DNA of 64,000 nt from RUG100 sp050953425 (GTDB lineage: Bacteria > Bacillota > Clostridia > Peptostreptococcales > Anaerovoracaceae), in NCBI GenBank assembly GCA_050953425.1, contig JBMNMQ010000003.1:434001-498000 (forward strand). The letters are read 5' to 3'. The position numbers and the translations under genes were made by a program. Below the pieces are notes generated by a model. That model searched no databases and was not told the DNA's origin. It saw nothing but the letters and a program-made list of their open reading frames with translations. This document shows, piece after piece, positions 52,553 through 60,828 of the stretch. Position 1 is the first letter of the stretch; the number at the start of each line of letters is the position of its first letter.

Positions 52553-53416
52553 TTATTTTTCCCGGTGTTTATTGGCGGCGAATGCAACCGGGATCTGCAG
52601 GCGGATGAACATCTGTCTGCGGGTGCTGTCAAAGACATTGAATTCCGACATGACTTCGCAGAAATAATCGCCGGCGATGGTATATTCTTTCTCGCGGCAG
52701 GTCTGTAAAAGCCGCTGGGCACAGGGGATTTCTTCTTCAAAGACGTCGAGGTAGAGGCAGGCGTACATGCTGCTCTCGATCACGCCGGAGCGGCCCGGAT
52801 AATTGTCGAGCGGACGCTCGGAGAAGATCAGAATCTGGTCGGGACGGAAGCGGCCGCGCTCGATGTCGGAACGCCGGATAGAGGTGGCGACGTTGTAGGA
52901 ATGGGCATAGGGAATGCCGGCCCGCAGCAGTTCGCGCCGCAGTACGACGAGCGCTTCTTCGTAGCTGCTCTGGTCGCCGGCATAAAAGTCAAACGTGCAG
53001 GGGATGGACCAGAAATAGCGCTGGTCGATATATTCGAGCGAAATGGTGCCGGTGACCGGTGATTTGCGGTAGCGCTCGATGCTGGCGATGGCGCGGCTGA
53101 CCGCTTCATGCCGGGATTTGAGTTCGCGCATCTGTTCGTGGATCTGTTCGTTTTTCTGCCCGAGAATGCTCTCGATGCGGTCGAGATCCTCGGCTTCGAG
53201 TATTCCCTTGATTTCACCGAGATTCATGCCCAGCTCCTTCATGTAGGCGATCATATCGAGGCGCGCGTTCTGCAGGATCGAGTAGTATCGATAGCCGGTT
53301 TCCGGGTCGATATAGGCGGGCCGCAGCAGGCCGATTTCATCGTAATGCCGCAGCGTGGGAATGCTGATGTGGTTGGCGGCGGCCATTTTTCCGATTGAAA
53401 TGAGGCCTTTTTTCAT
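52553..53416 (-). CDS. MerR family regulator with GyrI-like ligand domain (BmrR type)
   Basis: A 287-residue regulator. The MerR winged helix covers residues 1-75 (ISIGKMAAANHISIPTLRHYDEIGLLRPAYIDPETGYRYYS). A coiled-coil dimer helix lies at about 80-120. A GyrI-like effector domain follows at 130-285 (RYFWSIPCTFDFYAGDQSSYEEAL, then EYTIAGDYFCEVMSEF). Relatives bind hydrophobic ligands and activate transcription by untwisting a 19-bp-spacer promoter. The adjacent promoter at 52431-52461 fits as its target. AGGTGCAGC precedes the ATG. Confidence 0.93.
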   Translation of the reverse strand: MKKGLISIGKMAAANHISIPTLRHYDEIGLLRPAYIDPETGYRYYSILQNARLDMIAYMKELGMNLGEIKGILEAEDLDRIESILGQKNEQIHEQMRELKSRHEAVSRAIASIERYRKSPVTGTISLEYIDQRYFWSIPCTFDFYAGDQSSYEEALVVLRRELLRAGIPYAHSYNVATSIRRSDIERGRFRPDQILIFSERPLDNYPGRSGVIESSMYACLYLDVFEEEIPCAQRLLQTCREKEYTIAGDYFCEVMSEFNVFDSTRRQMFIRLQIPVAFAANKHREK

Positions 53417-53499
53417 GCTGCACCTCCGAATAATGTCTCTCTTAACTTATAGTTTATCGTAAATAGATGCGTTTGTCGATGGCCGAAACGGGCGCGTGA

Positions 53500-53565
53500 G
53501 GTACACGAAGCTGGTACGTGCGGTACACAAAGCGGGTACGCGGCGTACACAAAGCGGGCGCGTGG
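53500..53565. repeat. Tandem repeat of 22-23 bp, three copies
   Basis: Units begin GGTACACGAAGC (53500), GGTACACAAAGC (53522) and GTACACAAAGC (53545). They fill the gap between the promoter side of merR and the stop of the ketopantoate-reductase-like gene. Confidence 0.8.
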
Positions 53566-53571
53566 AGGCGG

Positions 53572-54531
53572 TCAGCCGCCGAATTTTGCCCGACACAGCC
53601 GGGCGGCGGCGCGGTAGGCGGGCGTGGGCACATGAAAGCGCTCGCCCTGCCGCACTGTTTCATAGATCAGGCCGTCGATTTCCGAGGGCCGGCCGGCTTC
53701 CAGGTCGCGCTGCAGCGAGGTGGTGGCAGAGGGATTCAGGGTGTCGAGGATGGCGAGGTTGCGCTGCACCATGTCCTCATGCAGGGCAAAGCCCATCGCC
53801 GCCGCCAGCGCGGAGATTTCGCCGATCAGGGTCTTGAACAGCTCGCGTGCTCTGCCGTCGGTCTGAAAGTCGCCGGCGGTCGCTTGCAGGCAGAGCCCGG
53901 CGGTGCCGATCGGGGAGACGTAGGAGAACTTTTCCAGGCAGTCGCGTTCGATGTGCGCGGAGAGCTGCGGTGTGATGCCGCTGGCCGACAGGTCGCCGGC
54001 GATGGCCTGCAGGCGCCGGTCGATCTGCGTTTTCCAAGTGTCGTCGGACGCGCTTTCGCGGAGCCGTTCCCCGCTGCGGCGTCCGTAGACGACGCGCAGA
54101 ATTTCACCGTGCTGCCGCAGCACGCCCGGCGCTTCCCGTTCGGCAGAGACGTAGATGCAGCCGTCCAGAACGACGGCTTCCGGCAGTTCCCGCTGCAGCC
54201 GTCGACCGGTGCCGAAGACATTGAGAATCGGCAGCACAATGGTCTGCGCTCCGCAGACACGCTGCAGAAAGGGCAGTACCTGCGGCAGAGAGTAGGATTT
54301 GACACAGACAAAAAGAACGTCCGGCGTTTCCCGGTAGTCCTCCGTGGTGACGGCGCGGATCGGGACGCTGACTGAATCCCGGCGCCAGAGACGGCGAATG
54401 GTCAGGCCCTGCCGGCGGACGGCCCGAAGTGTTTCGCCGCGCGCCAGCAGGGTGACGTCCAGACCGGCCTGCGCCAGATGAAAGCCGATGGTGCCGCCGG
54501 TTCCGCCGGCGCCCAGAATTGCGTAATGCAC
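53572..54531 (-). CDS. Ketopantoate reductase family protein
   Basis: A 319-residue NADPH-dependent reductase of the PanE/ApbA family. It begins MHYAILGAGGTGGTIGFHLAQAG, the nucleotide-binding loop. VLFVCVKSYSLPQVL and PILNVFGTG follow. The C-terminal domain has KFSYVSPIGTAGL, NPSATTSLQRDLEAGRPSEIDGLI and VPTPAYRAAARL. No other pantothenate gene is nearby, so it may act on a different 2-keto substrate. The ATG is preceded by AGGAGCATCG. The SRAP gene ends 52 bp upstream on the same strand. Confidence 0.88.
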   Translation of the reverse strand: MHYAILGAGGTGGTIGFHLAQAGLDVTLLARGETLRAVRRQGLTIRRLWRRDSVSVPIRAVTTEDYRETPDVLFVCVKSYSLPQVLPFLQRVCGAQTIVLPILNVFGTGRRLQRELPEAVVLDGCIYVSAEREAPGVLRQHGEILRVVYGRRSGERLRESASDDTWKTQIDRRLQAIAGDLSASGITPQLSAHIERDCLEKFSYVSPIGTAGLCLQATAGDFQTDGRARELFKTLIGEISALAAAMGFALHEDMVQRNLAILDTLNPSATTSLQRDLEAGRPSEIDGLIYETVRQGERFHVPTPAYRAAARLCRAKFGG

Positions 54532-54583
54532 GATGCTCCTCCTTTTCGGACTGCCGTCGTCTTTTGCGGCAGCCGCTATTGAA

Positions 54584-55342
54584 TTAAAACAGGCTCAGCT
54601 GTTCTTCTTCCTGTGCGTGCCGCAGCTGCGGCTGCGGACGGCGCAGCAGCGAATCGGCTGCCTCGGCGCTGCGCAGCCAGTCGTTCAGACTGTGCGGCGG
54701 TATATGAAGCGGCATGCGGTCGTGCACCGGCCGCACCGAGTCGTTGGCTTCCGTGGTCAGGATGACGAAGCGGCCGGCGCGATACAGCCCGGCCAGGAAG
54801 AGGACGGGATTCTCCGGCAGCCAGAACGTCACCTTGTTTTTCGCCGCATCCCATTCGTAGAAGCGGCTGGCAGGGACGATGCAGCGGCGCTGCCGCAGGC
54901 TTTCGCGAAACATCGGCCGCGAGGCGGCAGTCTCCGCGCGGGCGTTGATGACCAGCTTTTCTGCAGCGGAACGGCTGCGGTCGTTCTGTTCGGTCGTAAA
55001 GCCGCGATGATTCTGTCCGGACGCAAGGCCGCGGTCCGTCCGGCGGGCTGCAAGGCCGCGATCGGCCTGCCCATCCGTAACGCTGCGGTCCGTCGATTCA
55101 CGGCTTCCCGCTGTGCGCCGCGTTGCAAGGGGAAAACCCCAGCGCAGCAGCTGCGCCTGCAGCGGAACCGGCCGGGCGTCGCCGGCGGATGCGGAAGCGG
55201 TCAGAATCAGAGCGGCGTCCGCGGGGTGCACATCTCCGGCATTGACGGCCGCCGTCGTGTCCTCCGGAATCGGCAGCAGTCCCGGCAGCAGTTCCTGCAG
55301 CCGTTCGACAAAACGTTCCTCGATATAGTATTGTCCGCACAT
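54584..55342 (-). CDS. SRAP (YedK/HMCES-like) abasic-site protein with an in-frame repeat insert
   Basis: A 252-residue protein that would crosslink to abasic sites in single-stranded DNA through Cys2 (MCGQYYIEERF). Catalytic-fold motifs are INARAETAASRPMFRESLRQRRCIVPASRFYEW and VHDRMPLHI. Between RWGFPLATRRT and LVINARAET sits an insert built of 9-residue units (DRGLAARRT, DRGLASGQN, HRGFTTEQN) encoded by a 27-bp tandem repeat. The protein ends EEEQLSLF; QLSLF is an ideal bacterial sliding-clamp-binding peptide at the extreme C-terminus. The start at 55342 exposes Cys2, with GGAAGG upstream; the longer open frame would bury it. Confidence 0.9.
   Translation of the reverse strand: MCGQYYIEERFVERLQELLPGLLPIPEDTTAAVNAGDVHPADAALILTASASAGDARPVPLQAQLLRWGFPLATRRTAGSRESTDRSVTDGQADRGLAARRTDRGLASGQNHRGFTTEQNDRSRSAAEKLVINARAETAASRPMFRESLRQRRCIVPASRFYEWDAAKNKVTFWLPENPVLFLAGLYRAGRFVILTTEANDSVRPVHDRMPLHIPPHSLNDWLRSAEAADSLLRRPQPQLRHAQEEEQLSLF
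54975..55098. repeat. 27-bp tandem repeat inside the SRAP gene
   Basis: Units begin at 54975, 55002, 55029, 55056 and (partial) 55083, each opening CYGCGRT. The unit is divergent in sequence but exact in length, so the frame is kept and each unit gives nine residues. Confidence 0.85.
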
Positions 55343-55891
55343 AATGCTTTTCCTTCCGATTTCTCCATTGCGGCATCCCTGCTTCGCCGCAGACCGTTTC
55401 CTGCGGCGTTCTTCATCAATGCCCGGCATACGCCGGTCGACGGCGCACGCAGCGGCTTTCTGCTGATATATTATATCATTTTTCGGTTGACAGATCAGTA
55501 TGGCAGCGGATGGCGGGGGTGAGACGGAACATGACGCCGACGGCGGCACAAGACCGGCATAATACATCACCTTTGGAATGCTGTGCGACAAATGAGAAAT
55601 TACTGCCTCAGAGATTCCCCGCTGTTTGGCGTTCTCTGCGGCTGCTCTGTAAATTCCGTGCTGCTCTTGAAAACCGCGCCGACCGGTCATACCGACGCAT
55701 GCAGCGTACGCACAGTATCTGAAAACGGCATCTGAAAAGGTGATCGTCTGACAAATGGGCAGCATGACTATCGCCCGGCTTTGTGTAAAATGATTTTCGC
55801 CCGGCTGTGATTTTTCGAAATATTTACTTTTTGTGATATAAAAATCTCCAAGGACAAAGTGTGGTCATTCATGCGAGGGAGGAAACATACG
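55343..55891. other. Spacer of about 0.55 kb
   Basis: No gene is recognised. It holds a 10-bp direct repeat TCGCCCGGCT near 55788 and 55818 and an AT-rich stretch with TATAAA at 55837-55842 that may be the -10 of the surface-protein pseudogene. Confidence 0.4.
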
Positions 55892-56966
55892 ATGCCAGGG
55901 AGAATAATGCAGGGGAGAACCCGGCAGCGACTTGTGGTTCTGGTATTGTCGGCGCTGCTGGCGCTGACCATGATGCCGGTGCTGCCCGGGACAGCGCAGA
56001 AAGCGCATGCCGGCGCGGGCAGCAGCTTTTACGAGTACACCGTCGACGTCGGAGCAGGCACTTACCGGGTCAGCCTGACGTAAGAAGAATCCTGCCGACC
56101 ATTTGTTCAGCAGCTGGACGGAGGAGAAAGCGCCGACTTGCACAGAAACGGGAACCGAGGCGCGCACCTGCAGTGTCTGTGGTTACCGGCAGACACGGAA
56201 AATCAGCGCCCTCGGACATACCCTGGTCGAGCATCAGGCCGTCGCGGTGACCTGCACGACACCCGGCAGCATCCGGTACTGGGAATGCACGCGCGAAGGC
56301 TGCGGCAGGCTCTTCAGCGACGCAGAGGGAACGACGGAAACGAGCCTCGCCGCAGTGACGATCCCGGCGAAGGGACACAGTTATTCGACCGACTGGAGCA
56401 GCGATGAAGAGAACCACTGGCACGAGTGCGCCGCCTGCGGAAGCAGGAAAGACCAAGCGGTGCACAAATGGGGTGCCGGCACTGTATCGGGAAACAAGAA
56501 AACCTATACCTGCACCGTCTGCGGAAAGACAAAAGATGTCGACCTCTATACTGTAAAGTTCGATACGGGCGGAGAAAGCACAATCGCCGATCAGACCGTG
56601 GAGAGCGGCGGCAAGGCCTCGCAGCCGGCGGATCCGACGAGGACTGGATACACTTTCGGCGGCTGGTACACCGGCAGCGGATGCGACAACGCATATGACT
56701 TTGATACCGCCATGGTCGGTGCGAAGACGACGAAATATCGTGCGAAAAAAAGCCTGCTTCCGAAGAAGCATGCGGCCTGCTATCGCTTCCTGAGCACCAA
56801 TACGAATGTGGCAGCGGTCAACGGGCAGGGCAGAGTCACGGCGAAGCGGCCCGGCACCTGCCGGATCTGCATCTATGCGCAGAACGGCGTGCGCACGACG
56901 GTACAAGTTACTGTTAAACAGGAGACGATACCAGGGCCTCTGCCGGGAAAAAGTACAAGCCGATAA
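55892..56966 (+). pseudogene. Frameshifted secreted surface protein (InlB_B and Ig-like repeats)
   Basis: The 5' part encodes a signal peptide (RQRLVVLVLSALLALTMMPVLPGTAQKAHAG) and stops at 56081-56083 after TYRVSLT. The 3' part continues in another frame, open from about 56079: two zinc-ribbon-like CxxC segments (CSVCGYRQ, ECAACGSRK, CTVCGKTK), an InlB_B repeat (YTVKFDTGGE to GYTFGGWYTGSG) and part of a bacterial Ig-like domain (VAAVNGQGRVTAKRPGTC). The InlB_B module jumps abruptly into the Ig-like one (KYRAKKSLLPKKHA), suggesting an internal deletion too. ATG 55892 follows GGGAGGAAA. No slippery homopolymer is seen at the shift, so decay is more likely than phase variation. Confidence 0.75.
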
Positions 56967-56977
56967 AGCGGCCTGCT

Positions 56978-57068
56978 GTCCTCTCCCCGCGCAGGGCGGG
57001 GAGACCCTATCATCTTCGAGACAAACGGCTTTCATGTAAGTCCTCTCCCCGCGCAGGGCGGGGAGACC
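56978..57068. CRISPR. Two-repeat, one-spacer CRISPR-like element without cas genes
   Basis: Two identical 29-bp repeats at 56978-57006 and 57040-57068 flank a 33-bp unique spacer. Each repeat starts GTCC, ends GACC, and has perfect 9-base arms TCTCCCCGC and GCGGGGAGA around GCAGG. Repeat size, spacer size and palindrome resemble type I-E repeats. No cas gene is in the window, and only two repeats exist, so it could be an orphan array or a duplicated palindromic element. Confidence 0.45.
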
Positions 57069-57223
57069 ATGACAGCACTTTGATTTATGATTTCGGGAAA
57101 GAAACTGCAATGACCGGAGGGCGGGCGACCGTCCTCTTTTTTATTGGCATAATAGTTGGCACTATGCACTGAATTTGGCACATAAATGCGACATCATGAG
57201 GCACAACGGCATATAACAGTATA

Positions 57224-57268
57224 TAAAAACCGTTGGAATTTCAACGATTATGAGCAATTCCAACGGCT
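57224..57268 (-). terminator. Terminator of tRNA-Ser
   Basis: CCGTTGGAATT (57230-57240) pairs with AATTCCAACGG (57256-57266), an 11-bp stem; TTTTTAT follows on the minus strand. Confidence 0.85.
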
Positions 57269-57281
57269 TTGCGATGTTCTC

Positions 57282-57369
57282 TGGCGGAGGGCATGGGACT
57301 CGAACCCACGGGGCTGTTACGCCTTACTCCCTTTCCAGGGGAGCTCCTTAGCCACTCGGTCAACCCTCC
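57282..57369 (-). tRNA. tRNA-Ser(GGA)
   Basis: An 88-nt class II tRNA on the minus strand. The acceptor starts GGAGGG and pairs with CCCTCC; the anticodon stem CTCCC/GGGAG encloses CTGGAAA, giving GGA. A long variable arm (TAAGGCGTAACAGCCCC) is present; the T arm has GGTTCGAGTCC; CCA is encoded. Confidence 0.95.
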
Positions 57370-57484
57370 GGATTTGCCGCGCCGCTTCTGCGTCGTGTTT
57401 CTGTTAAATCGGCTGCGGCAACGGCCCGCTGCAGCAGCCAATAATTAAATTATCATATCTGGCGGCCAATTTCAAGAACATTTT

Positions 57485-57560
57485 CAGCATGCGGGCCGGC
57501 GCTTTTTTCAACATGCGGGCCGGCATGCGGGCCGGCGCTTTTTCAGCATGCGGGCCGGCT
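57485..57560. repeat. Repeat of CATGCGGGCCGGC, four copies
   Basis: The 13-bp core occurs at 57488-57500, 57512-57524, 57524-57536 and 57547-57559, with CGCTTTTTTCA-type linkers. The remaining spacer up to 57789 shows no gene. Confidence 0.85.
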
Positions 57561-57789
57561 TTCGGATGGCAAGTGAATTTGTCGCAGGTTGTATCTCCCC
57601 GGTTCTTACTGCGGCTGGACACAGCCCCGGATCCGACAGGAATGCGTCGGAACACCGCGGACAGAACCGTGCCGGCAGAACAATCGGGTGATCCCGCCGG
57701 TAAACCGCGTCAGAAAATGGCGAGATGAAAGGGTGAAACGACAAATAACTTTGCCATCTTCCGAAACAACAATACGATTCGAAAAGTCA

Positions 57790-57818
57790 TTGCATTTTCG
57801 GCAGGGCGGCGCTATATT
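57790..57818 (+). promoter_or_regulatory. Promoter of the thioesterase gene
   Basis: TTGCAT (57790-57795), a 17-bp spacer and TATATT (57813-57818). Confidence 0.65.
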
Positions 57819-57861
57819 GAAAAGAACAGCACAGCCGCGGAGCGGCAACGGAGGAGATGCC

Positions 57862-58656
57862 ATGAAACTGACCGACGAGGCTTTTTTTCACAGCTACCGC
57901 ATTAAATTTTCCGATATCAGCGAGAACGGCACGCTGCGGCCGTCTCATCTGCTGGATTATCTGCAGGATCTGTCGATGATTCACTCCGGCTTCTGCGGCT
58001 ATGATTCCGATTATTTTGTCGCCCATGAAACGGCCTGGGCCATCATTTTCTGGCACATTGAAATCGAGACACTGCCGCGGGAAAATGAGGTGATCGAACT
58101 GAGCACCTGGGACAAACAGCTCAAGCGCACCCAGGCGCACCGAGAGATCGAGGCGCACAGCCGGGACGGGCGGCGCTGCTGCCGCGCTTACGCACGCAAT
58201 GTTCTGACCGATACGGCGCGGCACCGTCCCAAGCCCATCACGCCGGACTTTTTTGCACCCTATTATTTTCCGGTGGAACGCCCGTTTCCTGATGCGGAGA
58301 TGCCGACCTCTGTGCCGCTGCCGGACCGCGAGCCGGATTTTACGGCTGCGCTGACGGTACAGCGCAGCGATCTGGATCCCAGCGGCCATGTCAATAACGC
58401 GGTCTATCTGGACTGGGCGGAAAACTGTGTACCCGATGAGATCTATAATCACCGCCGCCTGGCGGACATCAAAATCATGTATAAACATGAATGCTTCCGC
58501 GGCACCCGTCTCGCGCTCTGCTGCACGATCGAGCCGCTGAACGGCGAGGAAGCGGAAGCCGGCGCACAGCGCCTGACCGTTGCTTTCCGGGATGGCGGCG
58601 AGAAAGAAGAGCAGGCCGGCCGGCTCTATGCCGCCGTAGCCATGGAGTGGCGCTGA
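57862..58656 (+). CDS. Acyl-ACP thioesterase family protein
   Basis: A 264-residue double hot-dog-fold thioesterase of the FatA/FatB-like bacterial type, releasing fatty acids from acyl carrier protein. The N-terminal hot dog has FSDISENGTLRPSHLLDYLQDLS; the second has LDPSGHVNNAVYLDWAENCVP, with the conserved His-Asn pair. No signal peptide is present. GGAGGAG precedes the ATG at 57862. The stop codon lies inside the first copy of the 96-bp repeat flanking the insertion element, so the gene was left intact by the insertion. Confidence 0.9.
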   Translation: MKLTDEAFFHSYRIKFSDISENGTLRPSHLLDYLQDLSMIHSGFCGYDSDYFVAHETAWAIIFWHIEIETLPRENEVIELSTWDKQLKRTQAHREIEAHSRDGRRCCRAYARNVLTDTARHRPKPITPDFFAPYYFPVERPFPDAEMPTSVPLPDREPDFTAALTVQRSDLDPSGHVNNAVYLDWAENCVPDEIYNHRRLADIKIMYKHECFRGTRLALCCTIEPLNGEEAEAGAQRLTVAFRDGGEKEEQAGRLYAAVAMEWR

Positions 58657-58747
58657 CCGCAGCCGAGCCCGCGGTGCCGATCCTGCCGTTCGCAGACCGT
58701 TCGCCTGTTCGTTTCGTCTTGCTCGGAACCGGAATTTCGCCTATAAT
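58652..58747. repeat. Left copy of 96-bp direct repeat flanking the IS
   Basis: It is identical over 96 bp to 60686-60781; the flanking bases differ. It contains the thioesterase stop and ends in TATAAT. This fits a very long target-site duplication. Confidence 0.9.
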
Positions 58748-58772
58748 CCTGTCTTTTACAGTTTGCGTTATC

Positions 58773-58817
58773 AAAAAAGCGCCGAGACGTTCGTATGACT
58801 GCGTTTCGGCGCTTTTT
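58773..58817. terminator. Terminator hairpin at the IS end
   Basis: GCGCCGA (58779-58785) pairs with TCGGCGC (58806-58812), with A and T runs outside, so it can act on both strands. It may protect the transposase gene from outside transcription. Confidence 0.75.
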
Positions 58818-58843
58818 GCATTGGTCGAAAATGTAGTATTTTT

Positions 58844-60550
58844 TCAGTTTTTCGTCTGCCGGATAATTTTTTTCATTGTTTTGTTCGAAATGAACTGCTT
58901 GTCGGTACGGAAGTCGAATACTTTGTGCAGGTCATCGGTAAACTTCCTTCTGGTGTAGCACGGAGCATAGCCAATGCCCTTCACCTTGTAAAACATCATG
59001 TCTTTTAATCCTTTGGTGATTTCGGAGACCGTGTACTTGTCATCCAGTTTCTTCTCCAGCGTGCGATATACAAGGAGTGCAAGAAAACATGTGAAAAAGT
59101 GTGCCTTGATATGTGCATCCGTCTGCACATATGCAGGGCGTGATTTAAAATCATTTTTCATGATCCGGAAGGATTCTTCAATTTCCCAGCGCCGTTTGTT
59201 GATCTTTAAGATCTCGGAGGCATCGTCCTCGAGGGTCGTACAGACCGCATAAAAGCCGTCATACCGCTCTTCGTCTTTCACTTTTTCCTCGTTGAGGTAA
59301 CGTTTTTCCTGCTCTGCGATTTCACCGTCCACTGTGAATGAGAGCTGCTCGATAAAGCGTTTCGGGCTGTTCTGGTTTTTCGTTTCTTTCCCGCGGTCGA
59401 TCATCTTCTCCGCACGCTCAACCTGTCGATTACGGATCTCCCGCTGATAATTTTTGTACTTGGGAGAGTAGGTAACGATCATGCGCTGTTCAAATCCGTT
59501 TTCGTGAATCCAGCGCTCTTTGTAGAAGACGTGGTCCTGATATATTGTTTCATCAATCTTTGAAAGGTTGTATGTTTCCGTGCCGTCGCCGAGAGACCAG
59601 CCTTCCGGATCGAGAGCCCATTCTCTGAGGTGGGATTTCAGAATCTTAAGGGATTGCGTAACAACAAACGAACGGTTTTCACGATCATTAAAGCGCCGAT
59701 TTGCTGCGCTGGCAAGACCGGCATCCGTGCAGATGACGAACTTTGACAGATCATAGTCCTTGAGGATTCGCTTTTCCAGGGGAATGAGGGACGGCTGTTC
59801 GCTTTCGTTCCCCGGAAAGACCGTGAAGGCAAGCGGAAATCCGTCTCCGTCAAGGAACAGGCCCATTTTCACAATCGGGTTGGGCCGATGTTCTTTACTC
59901 TTCCCGTATTTGCGCATCCCTTTTTCCTGCTCGATCTCGAAGAAGTAGGTGGTGCAGTCGTAGTAAAGCACGGAGGTGTTTCTGCAATGCCCGTGCTTCT
60001 CATACAAAAGGGACTGTATCCGGTCCGATTCTGCGTCCAGCACATCAAGTGACCGGTAAAGATCCTGCTCCTGATAGGAGGGTTTCTCCAACAGCCCCTG
60101 CAGATAGCGGTGACTGGCGCGTTTTGAGGAAGGCGATAAAACGCGCGCGTAGATCAGACCAGAAAGAATATCAGACAGGTTATATTTTAAGCGATATTTT
60201 TTGCTGACGCTGCGGCAGATTTCGTCAAGACCGAGTTCGTGATAGATCTTCTGAAGATACAGATATCCGCCCTGATAAACGTGCTGCTCGTTGATCGCCA
60301 GCTGTTTGCCCTCTGAGAGTTCAAACGGAACTTCCAGCTGTTCCTTTTTCTCGGCGGCCGTGTAGATCTTTGCCTGTTCTCGCGCCCAGGCGAGCACCTT
60401 TTCCCGGTCATTGTCGTGTTCCGGAAGCAGGCTTGCCATGGTTCCCAGTTTCTTGAAGATCTTCGAAGTGCTCTTCCCGTTCTCATTGCGGTAAGCTTTT
60501 GTGATGTAGACCTGTTCTGCGTTCTTGGATCGTGATAATGTAACTCTCAT
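58844..60550 (-). CDS. IS1634-family transposase
   Basis: A 568-residue DDE transposase of the IS4-related IS1634 group. The first acidic residue lies in VLYYDCTTYFFEIE, the second in FVICTDAGLASAANRRF, and the glutamate in KINKRRWEIEESFRIMKNDFKSRPAYV. The N-terminus MRVTLSRSKNAEQVYITKAYRNENGKS is typical of the family. Reading frame and catalytic residues are intact, so it may be active. An extended -10 (TGGTATAAT) lies upstream on the minus strand. Confidence 0.95.
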   Translation of the reverse strand: MRVTLSRSKNAEQVYITKAYRNENGKSTSKIFKKLGTMASLLPEHDNDREKVLAWAREQAKIYTAAEKKEQLEVPFELSEGKQLAINEQHVYQGGYLYLQKIYHELGLDEICRSVSKKYRLKYNLSDILSGLIYARVLSPSSKRASHRYLQGLLEKPSYQEQDLYRSLDVLDAESDRIQSLLYEKHGHCRNTSVLYYDCTTYFFEIEQEKGMRKYGKSKEHRPNPIVKMGLFLDGDGFPLAFTVFPGNESEQPSLIPLEKRILKDYDLSKFVICTDAGLASAANRRFNDRENRSFVVTQSLKILKSHLREWALDPEGWSLGDGTETYNLSKIDETIYQDHVFYKERWIHENGFEQRMIVTYSPKYKNYQREIRNRQVERAEKMIDRGKETKNQNSPKRFIEQLSFTVDGEIAEQEKRYLNEEKVKDEERYDGFYAVCTTLEDDASEILKINKRRWEIEESFRIMKNDFKSRPAYVQTDAHIKAHFFTCFLALLVYRTLEKKLDDKYTVSEITKGLKDMMFYKVKGIGYAPCYTRRKFTDDLHKVFDFRTDKQFISNKTMKKIIRQTKN

Positions 60551-60685
60551 GATTTTGTCCCTCCAGTACTATTATACCAGAAATGCGACAAAAATGCTAC
60601 AATTAATTCAATAAAATTTGACAAAAAAACAAGGCCATTGCAAGGCTTTCAGCGATTTTGATCATCTCAAACTGTCAAACTCCCG

Positions 60686-60781
60686 GCTGACCGCAGCCGA
60701 GCCCGCGGTGCCGATCCTGCCGTTCGCAGACCGTTCGCCTGTTCGTTTCGTCTTGCTCGGAACCGGAATTTCGCCTATAAT
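60686..60781. repeat. Right copy of 96-bp direct repeat flanking the IS
   Basis: It is a perfect copy of 58652-58747. It ends with the -10 box of the next gene, so the insertion left that promoter whole. Confidence 0.9.
60753..60781 (+). promoter_or_regulatory. Promoter of the C_GCAxxG_C_C gene
   Basis: TTGCTC (60753-60758), a 17-bp spacer and TATAAT (60776-60781), entirely within the duplicated 96 bp. The other copy at 58719-58747 should fire into the IS against its transposase gene. Confidence 0.7.
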
Positions 60782-60828
60782 GAAATTGCGTATCATAGAT
60801 ATCACCCGTTACTGGGAAGGAGAAAATT

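Larger units (their letters stand above)
58748..60685 (-). mobile_element. IS1634-family insertion sequence
   Basis: A 1938-bp element between two perfect 96-bp direct repeats. The ends are imperfect inverted repeats of about 28 bp: both share ACAGTTTG eleven bases in, then, after a one-base shift, ATCAAAA. It has one transposase gene, a lower GC content than its surroundings, and a terminator hairpin near its left end. The IS1634 family is known for long, variable target duplications. Confidence 0.88.

Noticed and set aside
56941..57080. Reading the two 29-bp palindromes as plain transcription terminators
   Set aside because: Each has a strong stem but no T run follows. Exact 29-bp identity and a 33-bp spacer fit a repeat-spacer unit better, though not conclusively.
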